The notes under the pieces were generated by a model. The model ran no database searches and was not told where the DNA came from. It worked only from the letters and a program-made list of their open reading frames with translations. A DNA stretch of 64,000 bases from Arthrobacter sp. SLBN-122 (GTDB taxonomy: Bacteria > Actinomycetota > Actinomycetes > Actinomycetales > Micrococcaceae), in NCBI RefSeq assembly GCF_006715165.1, contig NZ_VFMS01000001.1:4092001-4156000 (forward strand), in the 5' to 3' direction. Of the stretch, positions 25,234-36,647 are shown in pieces (position 1 is the stretch's first letter; every line of letters begins with the position of its first letter). Made by a program: the position numbers and the translations under genes.

Positions 25234-26957
25234 TGTGCGGTGTCCTTCTGGTCGGCGTTGCCGAGAACCGATGCTGCGGGTGCCGGCGACTCAACGGTGT
25301 GGACCTGGCGCAGTTCCGGGTGGTGCAGGTCCAGGGCGGGACGCTCCGAACGGATCCGGGGCAGGGACGTGAAGTTGTGGCGCGGCGGCGGGCAGGACGT
25401 GGCCCACTCGAGCGAGGCACCAAAGCCCCACGGATCATCAACCTGGACCTTCTCAGCATTGCGCCAGGTGATGTAGACGTTCCAGAAGAACGGGATCAGG
25501 GACGCACCGAGGACGAATGAGGCCACGGTGGAGAACTGGTTCATCCAGGTGAAGTTGTCCTCCACCAGGTAGTCGGCGTAGCGGCGGGGCATGCCCTCGA
25601 CGCCGAGCCAGTGCTGGATCAGGAAGGTGCCGTGGAAGCCAAGGAACAGAAGCCAGAAGTGGATTTTGCCCAGGCGCTCATTGAGCATCTTGCCGGTCCA
25701 TTTGGGCCACCAGAAGTAGAACCCGGCGAACATGGCGAACACCACAGTGCCGAACACCACATAGTGGAAGTGGGCCACCACGAAGTAGGAGTCCGAGACG
25801 TGGAAGTCCAGCGGCGGGGAGGCCAGGATGATGCCGGTCAGGCCGCCGAAGAGGAAGGTGATCATGAAGCCGATGCTCCACAGCATGGGTGTCTCGAAGG
25901 TCAGCGAGCCACGCCACATGGTGCCGATCCAGTTGAAGAACTTCACGCCGGTGGGCACTGCGATGAGCATGGTCATGAACGAGAAGAACGGCAGCAGGAC
26001 GGCGCCCGTGACGTACATGTGGTGTGCCCACACCGTCACAGAGAGGGCCGCAATGGCGATGGTGGCGTAGACCAGGCCCTTGTAGCCGAAGATCGGCTTG
26101 CGGCTGAAGACCGGGAAGATCTCGGACACGATGCCGAAGAACGGCAGCGCAATGATGTACACCTCCGGGTGGCCGAAGAACCAGAACAGGTGCTGCCAGA
26201 GGACGGCGCCGCCGTTCTCCGGATCGAAGATGTGGGCACCGAACTTGCGGTCCGCGCCCAGCGCGAACAGGGCGGCGGCCAGCGGCGGGAACGCCATGAG
26301 CACCAGGATGGCGGTGATTAGCGTGTTCCACGTGAAGATCGGCATCCGCCACATGGTCATGCCCGGAGCGCGCATGCAGATGATGGTGGTGATGAAGTTG
26401 ACCGCACCGAGGATGGTGCCGAAGCCGGACAGCGCCAGGCCGAAGACCCACAGGTCACCGCCGATGCCCGGGGTGAAGGTGGTGTTGGACAGCGGTGCGT
26501 AGGCGAACCAACCGAACGAGGCAGCACCCTGCGGCGTGATGAACCCGGACACCGCAATGGTGGAACCGAACAGGAAGAACCAGAACGCCAGCGCGTTCAG
26601 GCGGGGAAACGCCACGTCAGGGGCGCCGATCTGCAGCGGCATGATGACGTTGGCGAACCCGGCGAACAGCGGGGTGGCGAACATCAGCAGCATAACGGTG
26701 CCGTGCATGGTGAACAGCTGGTTGTACTGTTCCTTGGTCTGCAGGATCTGCATGCCGGGTTCGAACAGCTCGGCGCGGATCAGCAGCGCCATCACGCCGC
26801 CCAGGCAGAAGAACACGAAGGACGCGATCAGGTACATGTACCCGATGGTCTTGTGGTCGGTGGAGGTGATCCAGTTGACGACGATGCGCCCCTTGGACTT
26901 GGGTACCACGGGAGCCGACAGGACTCCCGTGGGTGCGGATTGGGTGTACGTAGCCAC
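25230..26957 (-). CDS. ctaD: Cytochrome c oxidase subunit I
   Basis: Catalytic haem a/a3-CuB subunit, 575 aa, with twelve membrane helices. Visible signatures are [23 protein letters not shown] (haem-a His), the [13 protein letters not shown] block with the CuB His-Tyr pair, WAHHMYVTG, and [22 protein letters not shown] (haem a3 and a His). The start is GTG with GGGGAG 4 nt upstream. It lies 10 nt after ctaC. Confidence 0.97.
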   Translation of the reverse strand: MATYTQSAPTGVLSAPVVPKSKGRIVVNWITSTDHKTIGYMYLIASFVFFCLGGVMALLIRAELFEPGMQILQTKEQYNQLFTMHGTVMLLMFATPLFAGFANVIMPLQIGAPDVAFPRLNALAFWFFLFGSTIAVSGFITPQGAASFGWFAYAPLSNTTFTPGIGGDLWVFGLALSGFGTILGAVNFITTIICMRAPGMTMWRMPIFTWNTLITAILVLMAFPPLAAALFALGADRKFGAHIFDPENGGAVLWQHLFWFFGHPEVYIIALPFFGIVSEIFPVFSRKPIFGYKGLVYATIAIAALSVTVWAHHMYVTGAVLLPFFSFMTMLIAVPTGVKFFNWIGTMWRGSLTFETPMLWSIGFMITFLFGGLTGIILASPPLDFHVSDSYFVVAHFHYVVFGTVVFAMFAGFYFWWPKWTGKMLNERLGKIHFWLLFLGFHGTFLIQHWLGVEGMPRRYADYLVEDNFTWMNQFSTVASFVLGASLIPFFWNVYITWRNAEKVQVDDPWGFGASLEWATSCPPPRHNFTSLPRIRSERPALDLHHPELRQVHTVESPAPAASVLGNADQKDTAQ

Positions 26958-26967
26958 GTCGCTCCCC

Positions 26968-27840
26968 TTACTTATTTTCGTTCAGGTTCGGGTTGCGGTC
27001 GTACTCCACGCCGAGCAGGCCGGTGTTGCCTTCAGCCTTGAGCTGGTCCATGTGGGTTTGGAATTCGGATTCCGACACCACCTTGACGCGGAACAGCATT
27101 TCGGAGTGGTACTCGCCGCAGAGTTCGGCACACTTGCCGTCGTAGGTGCCCTCTTTAGTGGGGGTGAACCGGATGTAGTTGGTCTTGCCGGGAATCATGT
27201 CGCGCTTCTGCAGGAAGGCGGGAACCCAGAAGGAGTGGATGACATCGCGGGCGTTGAGCTCGAGGTCAACAGACTTGTTGACCGGCAGGTACAGGGTGGG
27301 GAGCTGTTCCTTGTCGATGGTGTTGCCGGTGAGGTGGGCCTGGACCCCGGCCTCGTGCACGTCTTCCTGGATCACGTCGCCGGACTTGTAGTTGAAGTCC
27401 CACGCCCACTGCTTGCCGCGGACGTCCACTACGACGTCGGCCGGCTGCGATCGGTCATCGATCGCCTGCTGGTCGCGGTCGGTGAAGTAGAAGAACACCA
27501 GGACCATAAAGATCGGGATGGTGAGGTAGAAGACTTCCAGCGGAAGGTTGAAGCTGGTCTGGCGGGGGAAGCCAACCGTGCCCTTGCGGCGGCGGTAGGC
27601 GATCAGGCACCAGATGATCAGACCCCACGTAATGGTGCCCACCACGAGCGCAGCAATCCATGAGTTGACCCAGAGGTCCATGATGCGGTCGGTGTTGCTG
27701 GTGGTGCCACGTTCAGTGGGCATCCACCCCTTCTCTACCTCTGGCGAACATCCGGTCAAAACCAACGCGCCGGCAATAGCCAAGCTTGAGATCGTGGTGA
27801 TCGTTTTGCGTCGGCTGCCGGTTCGGTTCTGCGAACTCAC
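26968..27840 (-). CDS. ctaC: Cytochrome c oxidase subunit II (lipoprotein)
   Basis: 290 aa. The signal peptide ends with a lipobox (ALVLTGCS), followed by two membrane helices (about residues 55-75 and 100-120) and the external CuA cupredoxin domain. CuA ligands are visible in [10 protein letters not shown] and [12 protein letters not shown]. The start is GTG 27840 with GGAAGGG 6 nt upstream. In actinobacteria CuA receives electrons directly from QcrC. Confidence 0.96.
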   Translation of the reverse strand: MSSQNRTGSRRKTITTISSLAIAGALVLTGCSPEVEKGWMPTERGTTSNTDRIMDLWVNSWIAALVVGTITWGLIIWCLIAYRRRKGTVGFPRQTSFNLPLEVFYLTIPIFMVLVFFYFTDRDQQAIDDRSQPADVVVDVRGKQWAWDFNYKSGDVIQEDVHEAGVQAHLTGNTIDKEQLPTLYLPVNKSVDLELNARDVIHSFWVPAFLQKRDMIPGKTNYIRFTPTKEGTYDGKCAELCGEYHSEMLFRVKVVSESEFQTHMDQLKAEGNTGLLGVEYDRNPNLNENK

Positions 27841-28025
27841 AGACGGCCCTTCCTACTTGTTGCTGTTGTCCGGGCAACCATCGGCGCTCCGGGCACAAAA
27901 AAGTTTTACTACTCGGTGTAGAGCTTACCGCTCCCCCGGGCGTTTCGCCCACATGTCGGCGCCGAGCCCCCGTGCCGTTTTGGACGGCAGGAAGCCCGGC
28001 GCGGACATCAGGCGAAATAACCGGC

Positions 28026-28415
28026 TTAGTGGAATGAATCGCCGCAGGCGCAGGACCCGCCGGCGTTCGGATTGTCGATGGTGAAGCCCTGCTTCGAGAT
28101 GGTGTCTTCGAAGTCGATGCTGGCGCCGCTCAGGTACGGCACGCTCATCTTGTCGACGACAACCTCGACGCCGTCGTAGTCGCGGACAGCGTCACCATCA
28201 AGGAGCCGTTCGTCGAAGTAGAGCTGGTAAATCAGCCCCGAGCATCCGCCGGGCTGCACAGCCACGCGCAGGCGCAGGTCGGTGCGGCCTTCCTGCTCCA
28301 GGAGGCTGCGGACCTTGCCTGCAGCGACGTCGGTCAGGTTGACCTCGTGAACGGGCAGTTCGTCGCTGGCCACACTGGTGGCGGCGGTGCTGTTTTCGTT
28401 GGTTGCGGTGCTCAT
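28026..28415 (-). CDS. erpA: Iron-sulfur cluster insertion protein (HesB/IscA, ErpA type)
   Basis: A-type Fe-S carrier of 129 aa. The three cluster cysteines are visible in QPGGCSGLIYQLYFD and in the C-terminal GSCACGDSFH. The N-terminal 20 residues are an unconserved Ser/Thr/Ala tail. ATG 28415 has GAAGG 7 nt upstream. It may supply clusters to the Rieske subunit encoded nearby; that link is only positional. Confidence 0.93.
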   Translation of the reverse strand: MSTATNENSTAATSVASDELPVHEVNLTDVAAGKVRSLLEQEGRTDLRLRVAVQPGGCSGLIYQLYFDERLLDGDAVRDYDGVEVVVDKMSVPYLSGASIDFEDTISKQGFTIDNPNAGGSCACGDSFH

Positions 28416-28599
28416 TGGCCTACCTTCTTAGGACGGTCTGGCGGCGTCGCCGTAACGGCGCCTGCCCCTACAAATACGGTATGGGCTATAGCTACATGCT
28501 ACGCGCGGCAGTCCTGTAGCTCTAACTCCTGGCGTAACCGTCAAAGCACGCCGGTTGTTCCCTGGCTTTCCGCTGCGCGGACTTCACCATGCAGGACCC

Positions 28600-30054
28600 C
28601 TACCCGCCGGCCGTAAGGCCTTCACTGTTCAGCCGCGTGAGCATGAGGGCCTCGGCCAGGATGGCGTTGCGGAAGTCACCGATGTGCAGGGATTCGTTGG
28701 CGCTGTGCGCCCGCGAATCGGGGTCCTCCACGCCGGTCACCAGGATCTGCGCACCTGGGTACACGTCCGTCAGGTCGGCAATGAAGGGAATGGAACCCCC
28801 GATCCCCGTTTCAACGGCAGGAACTCCCCACGCCTCGCCCAGGGCCCACATGGCAACCGTTGCCGCCGTGGAGGAGGTGTCGGTCCGGAAGGGGTTCCCC
28901 GCCTCCCCTGGCGTGAAGAGGACCTTTGCGCCGAATGGGGCGTTGGCCTCCACGTGCCGGCGGACCGCCTCCATGGCCTCGGCGGGGACCTGCCCCGGGG
29001 CCAGCCGCAGACTGAACTTTGCCCGCGCGCGCGGGATGAGGGTGTTGGAGGCGACGTCCACGGCGGGTGCGTCGAAGCCGATGATCGACAAGGCCGGCTT
29101 GGTCCACAGCCGCGATGCGATGCTTCCCGTTCCTGCCAGCCGGACGCCGTCGAGCACGGATGCATCCGCACGGTAATCCGCCTCCGGCATGTCGACCGTT
29201 ACCGTGTCACTGGCCACCAGGCCCTCGATCGCCACGTTGCCGTCGGCATCGTGGAGGGTGGCAATCAGGCGGGACAAGAGGGTGGGTGCATCCAGGACCG
29301 GGCCCCCGTACATCCCGGAATGCACCGCATGGTCAAGGACCTGCACCTCAATCGTTCCGTCCACCAGCCCGCGCAGGCTTGTGGTCAGGGCAGGCACGCC
29401 GACTTTCCAGTTGCTGGAATCGGCCACCACAATAACGTCCGCCCGCAGGAGCTCGCGGTTGGCCTCCAGGAATGTCCGGAACGTGGGCGACCCCGCTTCT
29501 TCCTCCCCTTCGATGAAGAAGGTGATTCCCAGTCCCAGTGAGTCGGCAAGGACCTCCGAAAGAGCCGTGTAGGCGGCAACGTGGGCCATGATGCCGGCTT
29601 TGTCGTCAGCGGCGCCGCGCCCGTAGAGGCGTCCGTCTTTCTCGACGGCGGTAAAGGGCTCTGTTTCCCACAGCGCCTCGTCGCCCACCGGCTGGACGTC
29701 ATGGTGCGCATACAGGAGGACGGTGGGTTGTCCTTCAGCGGCAGGACGGCGGGCGACGACGGCTGGGCCGCCGGGCGTACCGTCAGCCTTGTTGACGGAC
29801 AGCACCTGCACTTCTTCGATCCCGGCGTTCCGGAGGAGCTCCGCGACCGCCTGGGCGCTGCGCTCCAGGGGCGTGCGGTCGAAGCTGGGCCATGCGATGC
29901 CCGGAATGGCGACGAGTTCTTTGAGCCGTGCCAGTGTCTGGTCGAAGGAGCGGTCTACTGCCGAACGGAGATCTTCCGTCCTGCCGGTAACCTCAGGGGC
30001 CGGTCCTGTTGTGCCGGCGGTGCTGTGCGGGGTGCCCGCGGGTGATGAAGTCAT
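28600..30054 (-). CDS. M20 family dipeptidase
   Basis: Zinc-dependent di/tripeptidase of the M20A/carnosinase-like group, 484 aa. Motifs in order are LLYAHHDVQPVGD (zinc His), LYGRGAADDKAGIM (bridging Asp), FFIEGEEEAGSP (catalytic Glu and zinc Glu), the dimerisation lid domain in the middle, and SRAHSANESLHI with the last zinc His. Transcribed divergently from the DUF3043 gene, 92 nt away. The start ATG 30054 is supported by a TAATGT hexamer 7 nt upstream; TTG 30060 is the alternative. Confidence 0.93.
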   Translation of the reverse strand: MTSSPAGTPHSTAGTTGPAPEVTGRTEDLRSAVDRSFDQTLARLKELVAIPGIAWPSFDRTPLERSAQAVAELLRNAGIEEVQVLSVNKADGTPGGPAVVARRPAAEGQPTVLLYAHHDVQPVGDEALWETEPFTAVEKDGRLYGRGAADDKAGIMAHVAAYTALSEVLADSLGLGITFFIEGEEEAGSPTFRTFLEANRELLRADVIVVADSSNWKVGVPALTTSLRGLVDGTIEVQVLDHAVHSGMYGGPVLDAPTLLSRLIATLHDADGNVAIEGLVASDTVTVDMPEADYRADASVLDGVRLAGTGSIASRLWTKPALSIIGFDAPAVDVASNTLIPRARAKFSLRLAPGQVPAEAMEAVRRHVEANAPFGAKVLFTPGEAGNPFRTDTSSTAATVAMWALGEAWGVPAVETGIGGSIPFIADLTDVYPGAQILVTGVEDPDSRAHSANESLHIGDFRNAILAEALMLTRLNSEGLTAGG

Positions 30055-30061
30055 GGCCAAA

Positions 30062-30067
30062 ACATTA
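30062..30067 (-). promoter_or_regulatory. -10 element, leaderless start of the M20 dipeptidase
   Basis: Minus-strand TAATGT, 7 nt before ATG 30054. Confidence 0.45.
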
Positions 30068-30134
30068 CCCCCGTCACATTCCGCTGCCCGTCAGGGCAGA
30101 CGCGGAAGCAGGCATCGCTCCGGCTGCTGCAAGG

Positions 30135-30140
30135 TATTCT
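30135..30140 (+). promoter_or_regulatory. -10 element, leaderless start of the DUF3043 gene
   Basis: TATTCT, 6 nt before GTG 30147. No purine-rich ribosome site lies between. Confidence 0.6.
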
Positions 30141-30146
30141 GTTCAG

Positions 30147-30749
30147 GTGTTCGGACGTAGAAAAGAAGCGCCCACGGCGCAGGAAACAGTAGACCAGCAG
30201 GCAGCGGAAGCGGCAGCGCGGCAGAACAGTGCGATGGGCAAGGGTGCGCCTACCCCCACCCGGAAGGCCCAGGAAGCTGCCCGCAAGCGCCCGCTGGTGC
30301 CTGAGGACCGCAAGGCGTCCAAGGCGGCCGAGCGCCAGGCCGTCCAGGAACAGCGGCTGAAGATGCGGCGTGCCCTGGATACCGGCGACGAGAAATTCCT
30401 GCCGCTGCGCGACAAGGGCCCGCAGAAGCGGTTTGCCCGCGACTTTGTGGATGCCCGTTTCAACCTTGGCGAGTACCTGATGTTCGGTGCCCTGGTCTTC
30501 GTGCTGGTCTCCTTGGTGGTTCCGGCCTCCAGCGACATGATGATCTACGTCCTGGGAGCTTTCTGGGTCATGTTCCTCGCAGTCTTCGTCGACGTCTTCA
30601 TCCTTTCCCGCAAGCTCCGCAAGCGTCTGGCGGAGAAGTTCGGTGAGGTGGAGCGGGGCACCGTTTGGTACGGCTCCATGCGCTCCCTGCAGTTCCGGAA
30701 ACTGCGGCTGCCGAAGCCCCAGGTCCAGCGCGGACAGTACCCTGGCTGA
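30147..30749 (+). CDS. DUF3043 family membrane protein
   Basis: 200 aa, an actinobacterial family of unknown function. It begins VFGRRKEAPTAQETV as is typical of the family, then has a basic, Ala-rich cytoplasmic stretch. The conserved RRALDTGDEKFLPLRDKGP and RFARDFVDARFNLGEYLMFG precede two membrane helices (about 118-150). A C-terminal tail carries YGSMRSLQFRKLRLPKPQV. GTG 30147 is clearly the right start, since upstream sequence in the frame is the M20 promoter region. Confidence 0.9.
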   Translation: MFGRRKEAPTAQETVDQQAAEAAARQNSAMGKGAPTPTRKAQEAARKRPLVPEDRKASKAAERQAVQEQRLKMRRALDTGDEKFLPLRDKGPQKRFARDFVDARFNLGEYLMFGALVFVLVSLVVPASSDMMIYVLGAFWVMFLAVFVDVFILSRKLRKRLAEKFGEVERGTVWYGSMRSLQFRKLRLPKPQVQRGQYPG

Positions 30750-30771
30750 ACCTGGCAACGACTTCAAGCAG

Positions 30772-30802
30772 GCAAGCCCCGGCGGTATCCGCCGGGGCTT
30801 GC
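30772..30802. terminator. Bidirectional terminator between the DUF3043 gene and pyrD
   Basis: Perfect 14-bp inverted repeat GCAAGCCCCGGCGG / CCGCCGGGGCTTGC with loop TAT. It lies between convergent genes. Confidence 0.85.
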
Positions 30803-30817
30803 GTACTTAACAGGTTT

Positions 30818-31888
30818 TCAGGGGCGGCGGTTCTTTGCCAACTGCTTGTTGATCCGCGCCGCCCAGAACGGTCCTTCATAGAGGAACGCGGTATACCCCT
30901 GTACCAGGGTCGCACCGGCGTCGAGCCTCGCCTGGACGTCCTGTGCCGACTCCACGCCACCAACCGAGACCAGGGCCAGGGCGCCGTCGGTGGCGCTCCT
31001 CAGCCTCTCCAGCACCTCAAGGGAACGCTCCTTCAGAGGAGCGCCGGAGAGCCCGCCGGCCCCGCATTTCGCCACCTCTTCCGCCGGCGAGGACAGTCCC
31101 GTACGGGCAATGGTGGTGTTGGTGGCGATGATGCCGTCAAGTTTCAGGTCCAGGGCAAGGCGCGCGACGTCGTCGATATCCTCATCGCTGAGGTCCGGGG
31201 CAATTTTGACCAGCAGCGGCACATGCCGTCCGGCGGCCCGGTCGGCTTCCTGCCCCACCGCGGTCAGGAGCGGGCGGAGCGTTTCCACGTCCTGCAGCAG
31301 CCGCAGCCCCGGAGTGTTGGGGGAACTGACGTTGACCACCAGATAATCGGCGGCGGGCGCCAGGCTGCGGGCGCTCACCAGGTAGTCATCCACGGCGTCG
31401 GCCAGCTCCACTACTTTGGTCTTGCCGATGTTGACCCCGATGACAGGCCTGACGGCCGGGTACCGGCGCTGAAGCGCGGCCCGCGCTGCCTTGAGCCGGG
31501 GCGCAACGGCCGATGCGCCGTCGTTGTTGAATCCCATCCGGTTGATGACGGCACGGTCCTGGACCAGGCGGAACAGCCGCGGCTTTTCGTTGCCGGGCTG
31601 GGCCTGGCCGGTGATGGTGCCCACTTCAATGTGCCCGAAGCCAAGCTCGGTGAGGGCCTCGATGCCGTGCCCTTCCTTGTCGAATCCGGCGGCAAGCCCG
31701 AACGGCGACGGAAAGGTGACGCCGAAGGCGGTGGTCTGGAGCGACGGCGCCGGCGCCGTCAGTTTCCGCAGGACCTTCCCCGCGCCGGAAGCATGCGCGA
31801 GCCTGATCCCTTTGAATCCGATCTTGTGGGCGCGCTCGGCGTCCATCCATGAAAAGGCCAGCCTGAAGAAAGTGGGATAAACGCGCAT
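30818..31888 (-). CDS. pyrD: Quinone-dependent dihydroorotate dehydrogenase (class 2)
   Basis: Membrane-associated FMN enzyme oxidising dihydroorotate to orotate with menaquinone, 356 aa. The class 2 N-terminal helix pair (YPTFFRLAFSWMDAERAHKIGF) is followed by PFGLAAGFDKEGHGIEALTELGFG, NRMGFNNDG, the catalytic-Ser loop VNVSSPNTPGLR, KIAPDLSDEDI, and the phosphate site VSVGGVESAQDV. The start MRVYPTFF (ATG 31888) has a GGAGG very close (1 nt); ATG 31909, seven codons earlier, has AAGG at 6 nt and may be the real start. Confidence 0.94.
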   Translation of the reverse strand: MRVYPTFFRLAFSWMDAERAHKIGFKGIRLAHASGAGKVLRKLTAPAPSLQTTAFGVTFPSPFGLAAGFDKEGHGIEALTELGFGHIEVGTITGQAQPGNEKPRLFRLVQDRAVINRMGFNNDGASAVAPRLKAARAALQRRYPAVRPVIGVNIGKTKVVELADAVDDYLVSARSLAPAADYLVVNVSSPNTPGLRLLQDVETLRPLLTAVGQEADRAAGRHVPLLVKIAPDLSDEDIDDVARLALDLKLDGIIATNTTIARTGLSSPAEEVAKCGAGGLSGAPLKERSLEVLERLRSATDGALALVSVGGVESAQDVQARLDAGATLVQGYTAFLYEGPFWAARINKQLAKNRRP

Positions 31889-31969
31889 GCCTCCAGTTTC
31901 CCGTCTCATGGCGCGCCTTACCAAAACGAAGAAGGCCGCACCGGAACGGCGTGTGCTCCCGTGCCGGTT

Positions 31970-31975
31970 TAGCAT
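31970..31975 (+). promoter_or_regulatory. -10 element, leaderless start of the alpha/beta hydrolase gene
   Basis: TAGCAT, 6 nt before ATG 31982. Confidence 0.55.
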
Positions 31976-31981
31976 GAGCAC

Positions 31982-32941
31982 ATGCAGTGGCAACAGGACA
32001 TCCTGGGCGGCGACTTCGAGTCGCACTCCTTCGCGGCCGCGGGACCTGACGGGGTTGACCGGACGGCAACCCTGGTGCGGCTCCGGCCATCCCCGGGCAG
32101 GGACGCTGCCGGCGGCGGCCGGCGGGCCGTTCTCTTCCTGCACGGCTGGAGCGATTACTTCTTCAACGTTGACCTGGCGCTGTTCTGGGCTTCGGCAGGC
32201 TACGACTTCTACGCGCTGGACATGCACAACCATGGACGGAGCCTGCGGCCGGAATCGCCGGGCGGCTATGTGGCCGACCTGGCCGCCTATGATGCTGAAA
32301 TCGAAGAAGCGTTCCGCATTATCCGGGAGGCCGGCGCCCCGGGGCCCCTGGCCCTGATGGGCCATTCCACCGGCGGGCTGGTGGCGGCACTGTGGACCAC
32401 CCGCCATCCGGAGGCGGTTTCGCTGCTGGTCCTCAACAGTCCGTGGCTGGAAATGCACGGCAGTTCGCTGGTGCGGCGGGCCGCATCCAGCATGGTGCGC
32501 CCGGTGGCCCGATTCCGCCCCCAGGCAGTCCTCCGGCTGCCGGAGCGCGGCCATTATTGGCGGACCATCAGCAGTGCGGCCGACGGCGAGTGGCCGCTTG
32601 ATGAGCGCTACCGCCCCCGCCTGGCCTTTCCGGTACGCGCCGGATGGCTGAAGGCGGTCCTGGCTGGGCAGGCCAAGGTGGCCCGTGGCCTGGAGATTGA
32701 GGCGCCGGTTCTGGTCCTGCTCTCCAAGGGCAGCGCGAACGGGCTCCTCTGGTCAGAGGAAATGCGGCGCACCGACGCGGTCCTGGACGTCAATACCATC
32801 AGTGCCCGGGCACTGACCCTGGGCCGCACCGTCACCGTCGAACGGATCGACGGGGCCCTGCACGACGTCTTCCTCTCGCCCCAACCCATCCGGGCCGATG
32901 CATACCGGCGCCTGGGGCGCTGGTTGCGCGCTTACGGATGA
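31982..32941 (+). CDS. Alpha/beta hydrolase (monoacylglycerol-lipase-like, S33 aminopeptidase domain)
   Basis: 319 aa. The oxyanion-hole motif LFLHGWSDYF (about residue 50), the nucleophile elbow MGHSTGGLVAALW (about 125, catalytic Ser), an acidic residue late in APVLVLLSKGSANG, and the His in RIDGALHDVFLS (about 300) make a full catalytic triad. The motif MHNHGRSLRP is shared with monoacylglycerol lipases. No export signal. Substrate unknown. It is transcribed alone, divergent from pyrD and convergent with uppS. Confidence 0.88.
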   Translation: MQWQQDILGGDFESHSFAAAGPDGVDRTATLVRLRPSPGRDAAGGGRRAVLFLHGWSDYFFNVDLALFWASAGYDFYALDMHNHGRSLRPESPGGYVADLAAYDAEIEEAFRIIREAGAPGPLALMGHSTGGLVAALWTTRHPEAVSLLVLNSPWLEMHGSSLVRRAASSMVRPVARFRPQAVLRLPERGHYWRTISSAADGEWPLDERYRPRLAFPVRAGWLKAVLAGQAKVARGLEIEAPVLVLLSKGSANGLLWSEEMRRTDAVLDVNTISARALTLGRTVTVERIDGALHDVFLSPQPIRADAYRRLGRWLRAYG

Positions 32942-32953
32942 GGCCGAGGCAGC

Positions 32954-33814
32954 CTACGGATGAGGCTGAGCCGCCTGGGCAGTTGCCGAAGGGGCCGGAG
33001 CAGCGGCGGCATCCACCGCGCCACCGTACCGGCGGTCCCGCCTGGCATATTCCTCGACGGCGGCCCAAAGGGTCCGCCTGTCCACATCCGGCCACAGCGT
33101 GTCCATGAAAACGAACTCCGCGTAGGCCGACTGCCAGAGCAGGAAGTTGGACAGCCGCTGCTCCCCTGAGCTGCGGAGGAAGAGGTCAACATCAGGCAGG
33201 TCGGGCTCGTCAAGGTACTTCTGTATGGTCCGCTCGGTAATGGCGCCGGGCTTCAACTTGCCGGCGGCCACATCGGCCGCAATCGCGGAGACCGCGTCCG
33301 TGATCTCGGCCCGGCCGCCGTAATTAACACACATGGTCAAATTACAGGTGGTGTTGGCTGCCGTGAACTCTTCGGCCTCCTCCAGTTCCCTAATGACCGA
33401 ACCCCACAGCCGTGGCCGGCGCCCAGCCCAGCGCACCCGGACTCCCCAGTCATCCAGCTGGTTCCGCTGCCTTCGCAGCACATCCTTGTTAAATCCCATC
33501 AGGAAGCGGACTTCCTCAGGCGACCTGCGCCAGTTCTCGGTGGAGAACGCGTAGACGCTGACGTACTCGATGCCCAGTTCGATGGCGCCGGCCATGACAT
33601 CGAGCAGGGCAGGCTCCCCCGCCTTGTGCCCCTCGATCCTCGGCAGGCCCCGCTGGTTGGCCCACCGGCCGTTGCCGTCCATGACGATGGCCACGTGCCG
33701 CGGAATGAATTCAGCCGGAATGGATGGCGCCACCGCGCCGGAGGGATGGGGGTACGGCACCAGCACGGGATGCGTGCGCCGTCGCGGTGCATTGTTCTTT
33801 TTTCCCAGGGCCAC
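32954..33814 (-). CDS. uppS: Isoprenyl (cis-polyprenyl) diphosphate synthase
   Basis: Makes the long-chain polyprenyl diphosphate used as lipid carrier for cell-wall synthesis. The 286-aa protein contains the pyrophosphate-binding [17 protein letters not shown] (catalytic Asp), [23 protein letters not shown], and [19 protein letters not shown]. The C-terminus has an extra Ala/Pro-rich tail. The start is GTG 33814; the gene follows recO by 2 nt and is probably cotranscribed. Confidence 0.95.
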   Translation of the reverse strand: MALGKKNNAPRRRTHPVLVPYPHPSGAVAPSIPAEFIPRHVAIVMDGNGRWANQRGLPRIEGHKAGEPALLDVMAGAIELGIEYVSVYAFSTENWRRSPEEVRFLMGFNKDVLRRQRNQLDDWGVRVRWAGRRPRLWGSVIRELEEAEEFTAANTTCNLTMCVNYGGRAEITDAVSAIAADVAAGKLKPGAITERTIQKYLDEPDLPDVDLFLRSSGEQRLSNFLLWQSAYAEFVFMDTLWPDVDRRTLWAAVEEYARRDRRYGGAVDAAAAPAPSATAQAAQPHP

Positions 33815-33816
33815 AG

Positions 33817-34569
33817 TCAGCTACGCTCCACATGTTTGAGGGATTTCAGTACTCGTTCCAGATGCCATTGCAGGTACGCGGCCACCAGTCCCGCTGCTTC
33901 CTTGCGGTGCTGGGGCAAGGAAGCGTCCGCCGTCAACCAGTCCCCGGTCAGCAGTGCTGCCAGCAGCGTAACGGTCTCCGCGGCAGGGGCGGGCGACCCG
34001 GGCGGGCGGCACTGTGCACAGACCATGCCGCCAAGGGGCGCGGAGAAGGCCGTATGCGGGCCCGGCATGCCGCAGCGGGAGCAGTCAGTGAAACTGGGCG
34101 CCCACCCGCCCGTGGCAAGGGCGCGCAGAAGATAGGAATCCAGGATGAGGCCCGCAGAATGTTCGTCACGGCTCAGTGCGGCGAGGGCCCCCACCAGCAG
34201 GTTGTACTGTGCAGTGCCGGCCTCGCCATCGACGTCCGTGAGTTTCTCCGCCGTTTCGGTCATCGCGGCGGCCACCGTGTACCTGCCGTAGTCCGCGGCG
34301 ATGCTGCCGCCGTATGCCCCTTTTGCGACGGCCTGCGTGACGATGTCCAGCGTCCGGCCGGACACCAACTGGAGGTCGGCCACCATGAAAGGTTCGAGTC
34401 TGGCACCGAAACGGCTACTGGTGCGGCGCACCCCCTTGGCCACGGCGCGGACCTGCCCGTGGTGTTTGGTCAGGAGGGTGATGATGCGGTCCGCCTCGCC
34501 CAGCTTGTGGGTACGGAGCACCACGGCGTCGTCCCGGTACGCCCGGGAGGCAAAAGACTGTTGGACCAC
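33817..34569 (-). CDS. recO: DNA repair protein RecO
   Basis: Recombination mediator acting with RecR to load RecA. 250 aa: an N-terminal OB fold ([19 protein letters not shown]), helical centre ([15 protein letters not shown]), and a zinc-finger-like CSRCG ... CAQCRPPG pair. GTG start 34569 has GGGAAG upstream. Its position before uppS is standard for actinobacteria. Confidence 0.94.
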   Translation of the reverse strand: MVQQSFASRAYRDDAVVLRTHKLGEADRIITLLTKHHGQVRAVAKGVRRTSSRFGARLEPFMVADLQLVSGRTLDIVTQAVAKGAYGGSIAADYGRYTVAAAMTETAEKLTDVDGEAGTAQYNLLVGALAALSRDEHSAGLILDSYLLRALATGGWAPSFTDCSRCGMPGPHTAFSAPLGGMVCAQCRPPGSPAPAAETVTLLAALLTGDWLTADASLPQHRKEAAGLVAAYLQWHLERVLKSLKHVERS

Positions 34570-34654
34570 GCTCTATCTTCCCATCCTGCCCGGCACTGCG
34601 CTGCCAGGCGGCGGTGTTGCCGCCGGCTGCAACCGGCGGCACCACCGGCAGGTA

Positions 34655-36475
<1,821 letters not shown>

Positions 36476-36532
36476 CTAGATAGCGTCTGTGGCCTCGCCG
36501 CGGCAGCTAAGGAGAAGGAGTTCTGCACGCAC
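36476..36532 (-). CDS. leuL: Leucine leader peptide of leuA
   Basis: An 18-codon frame starting at GTG 36532 encodes MRAELLLLSCRGEATDAI, with four consecutive leucine codons (CTC CTT CTC CTT). The first base of the GTG is 6 nt past a TACCCT -10 element, so it is probably the transcription start. Leu-rich leader peptides before leuA are known in actinobacteria and control leuA by ribosome-mediated attenuation. Confidence 0.75.
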   Translation of the reverse strand: MRAELLLLSCRGEATDAI

Positions 36533-36538
36533 TCTTTG

Positions 36539-36544
36539 AGGGTA
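36539..36544 (-). promoter_or_regulatory. -10 element of the leuL-leuA transcript
   Basis: Minus-strand TACCCT, 6 nt before the leader-peptide GTG. Confidence 0.6.
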
Positions 36545-36647
36545 ACACGGGTGCGTAAGATGAAAGGGCACTACCGTCCGTGAAGTCCAGCATGCAGACG
36601 CCTCCGGTGTACAGCCGGACGCAGGCGTCCCAGCAAAAGGAGTTGCA

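Noticed and set aside
30818..32554. pyrD as a 578-codon protein
   Set aside because: The frame is open far upstream, but that part lies antisense to the alpha/beta hydrolase gene; class 2 PyrD proteins begin at the YPTFF helix.
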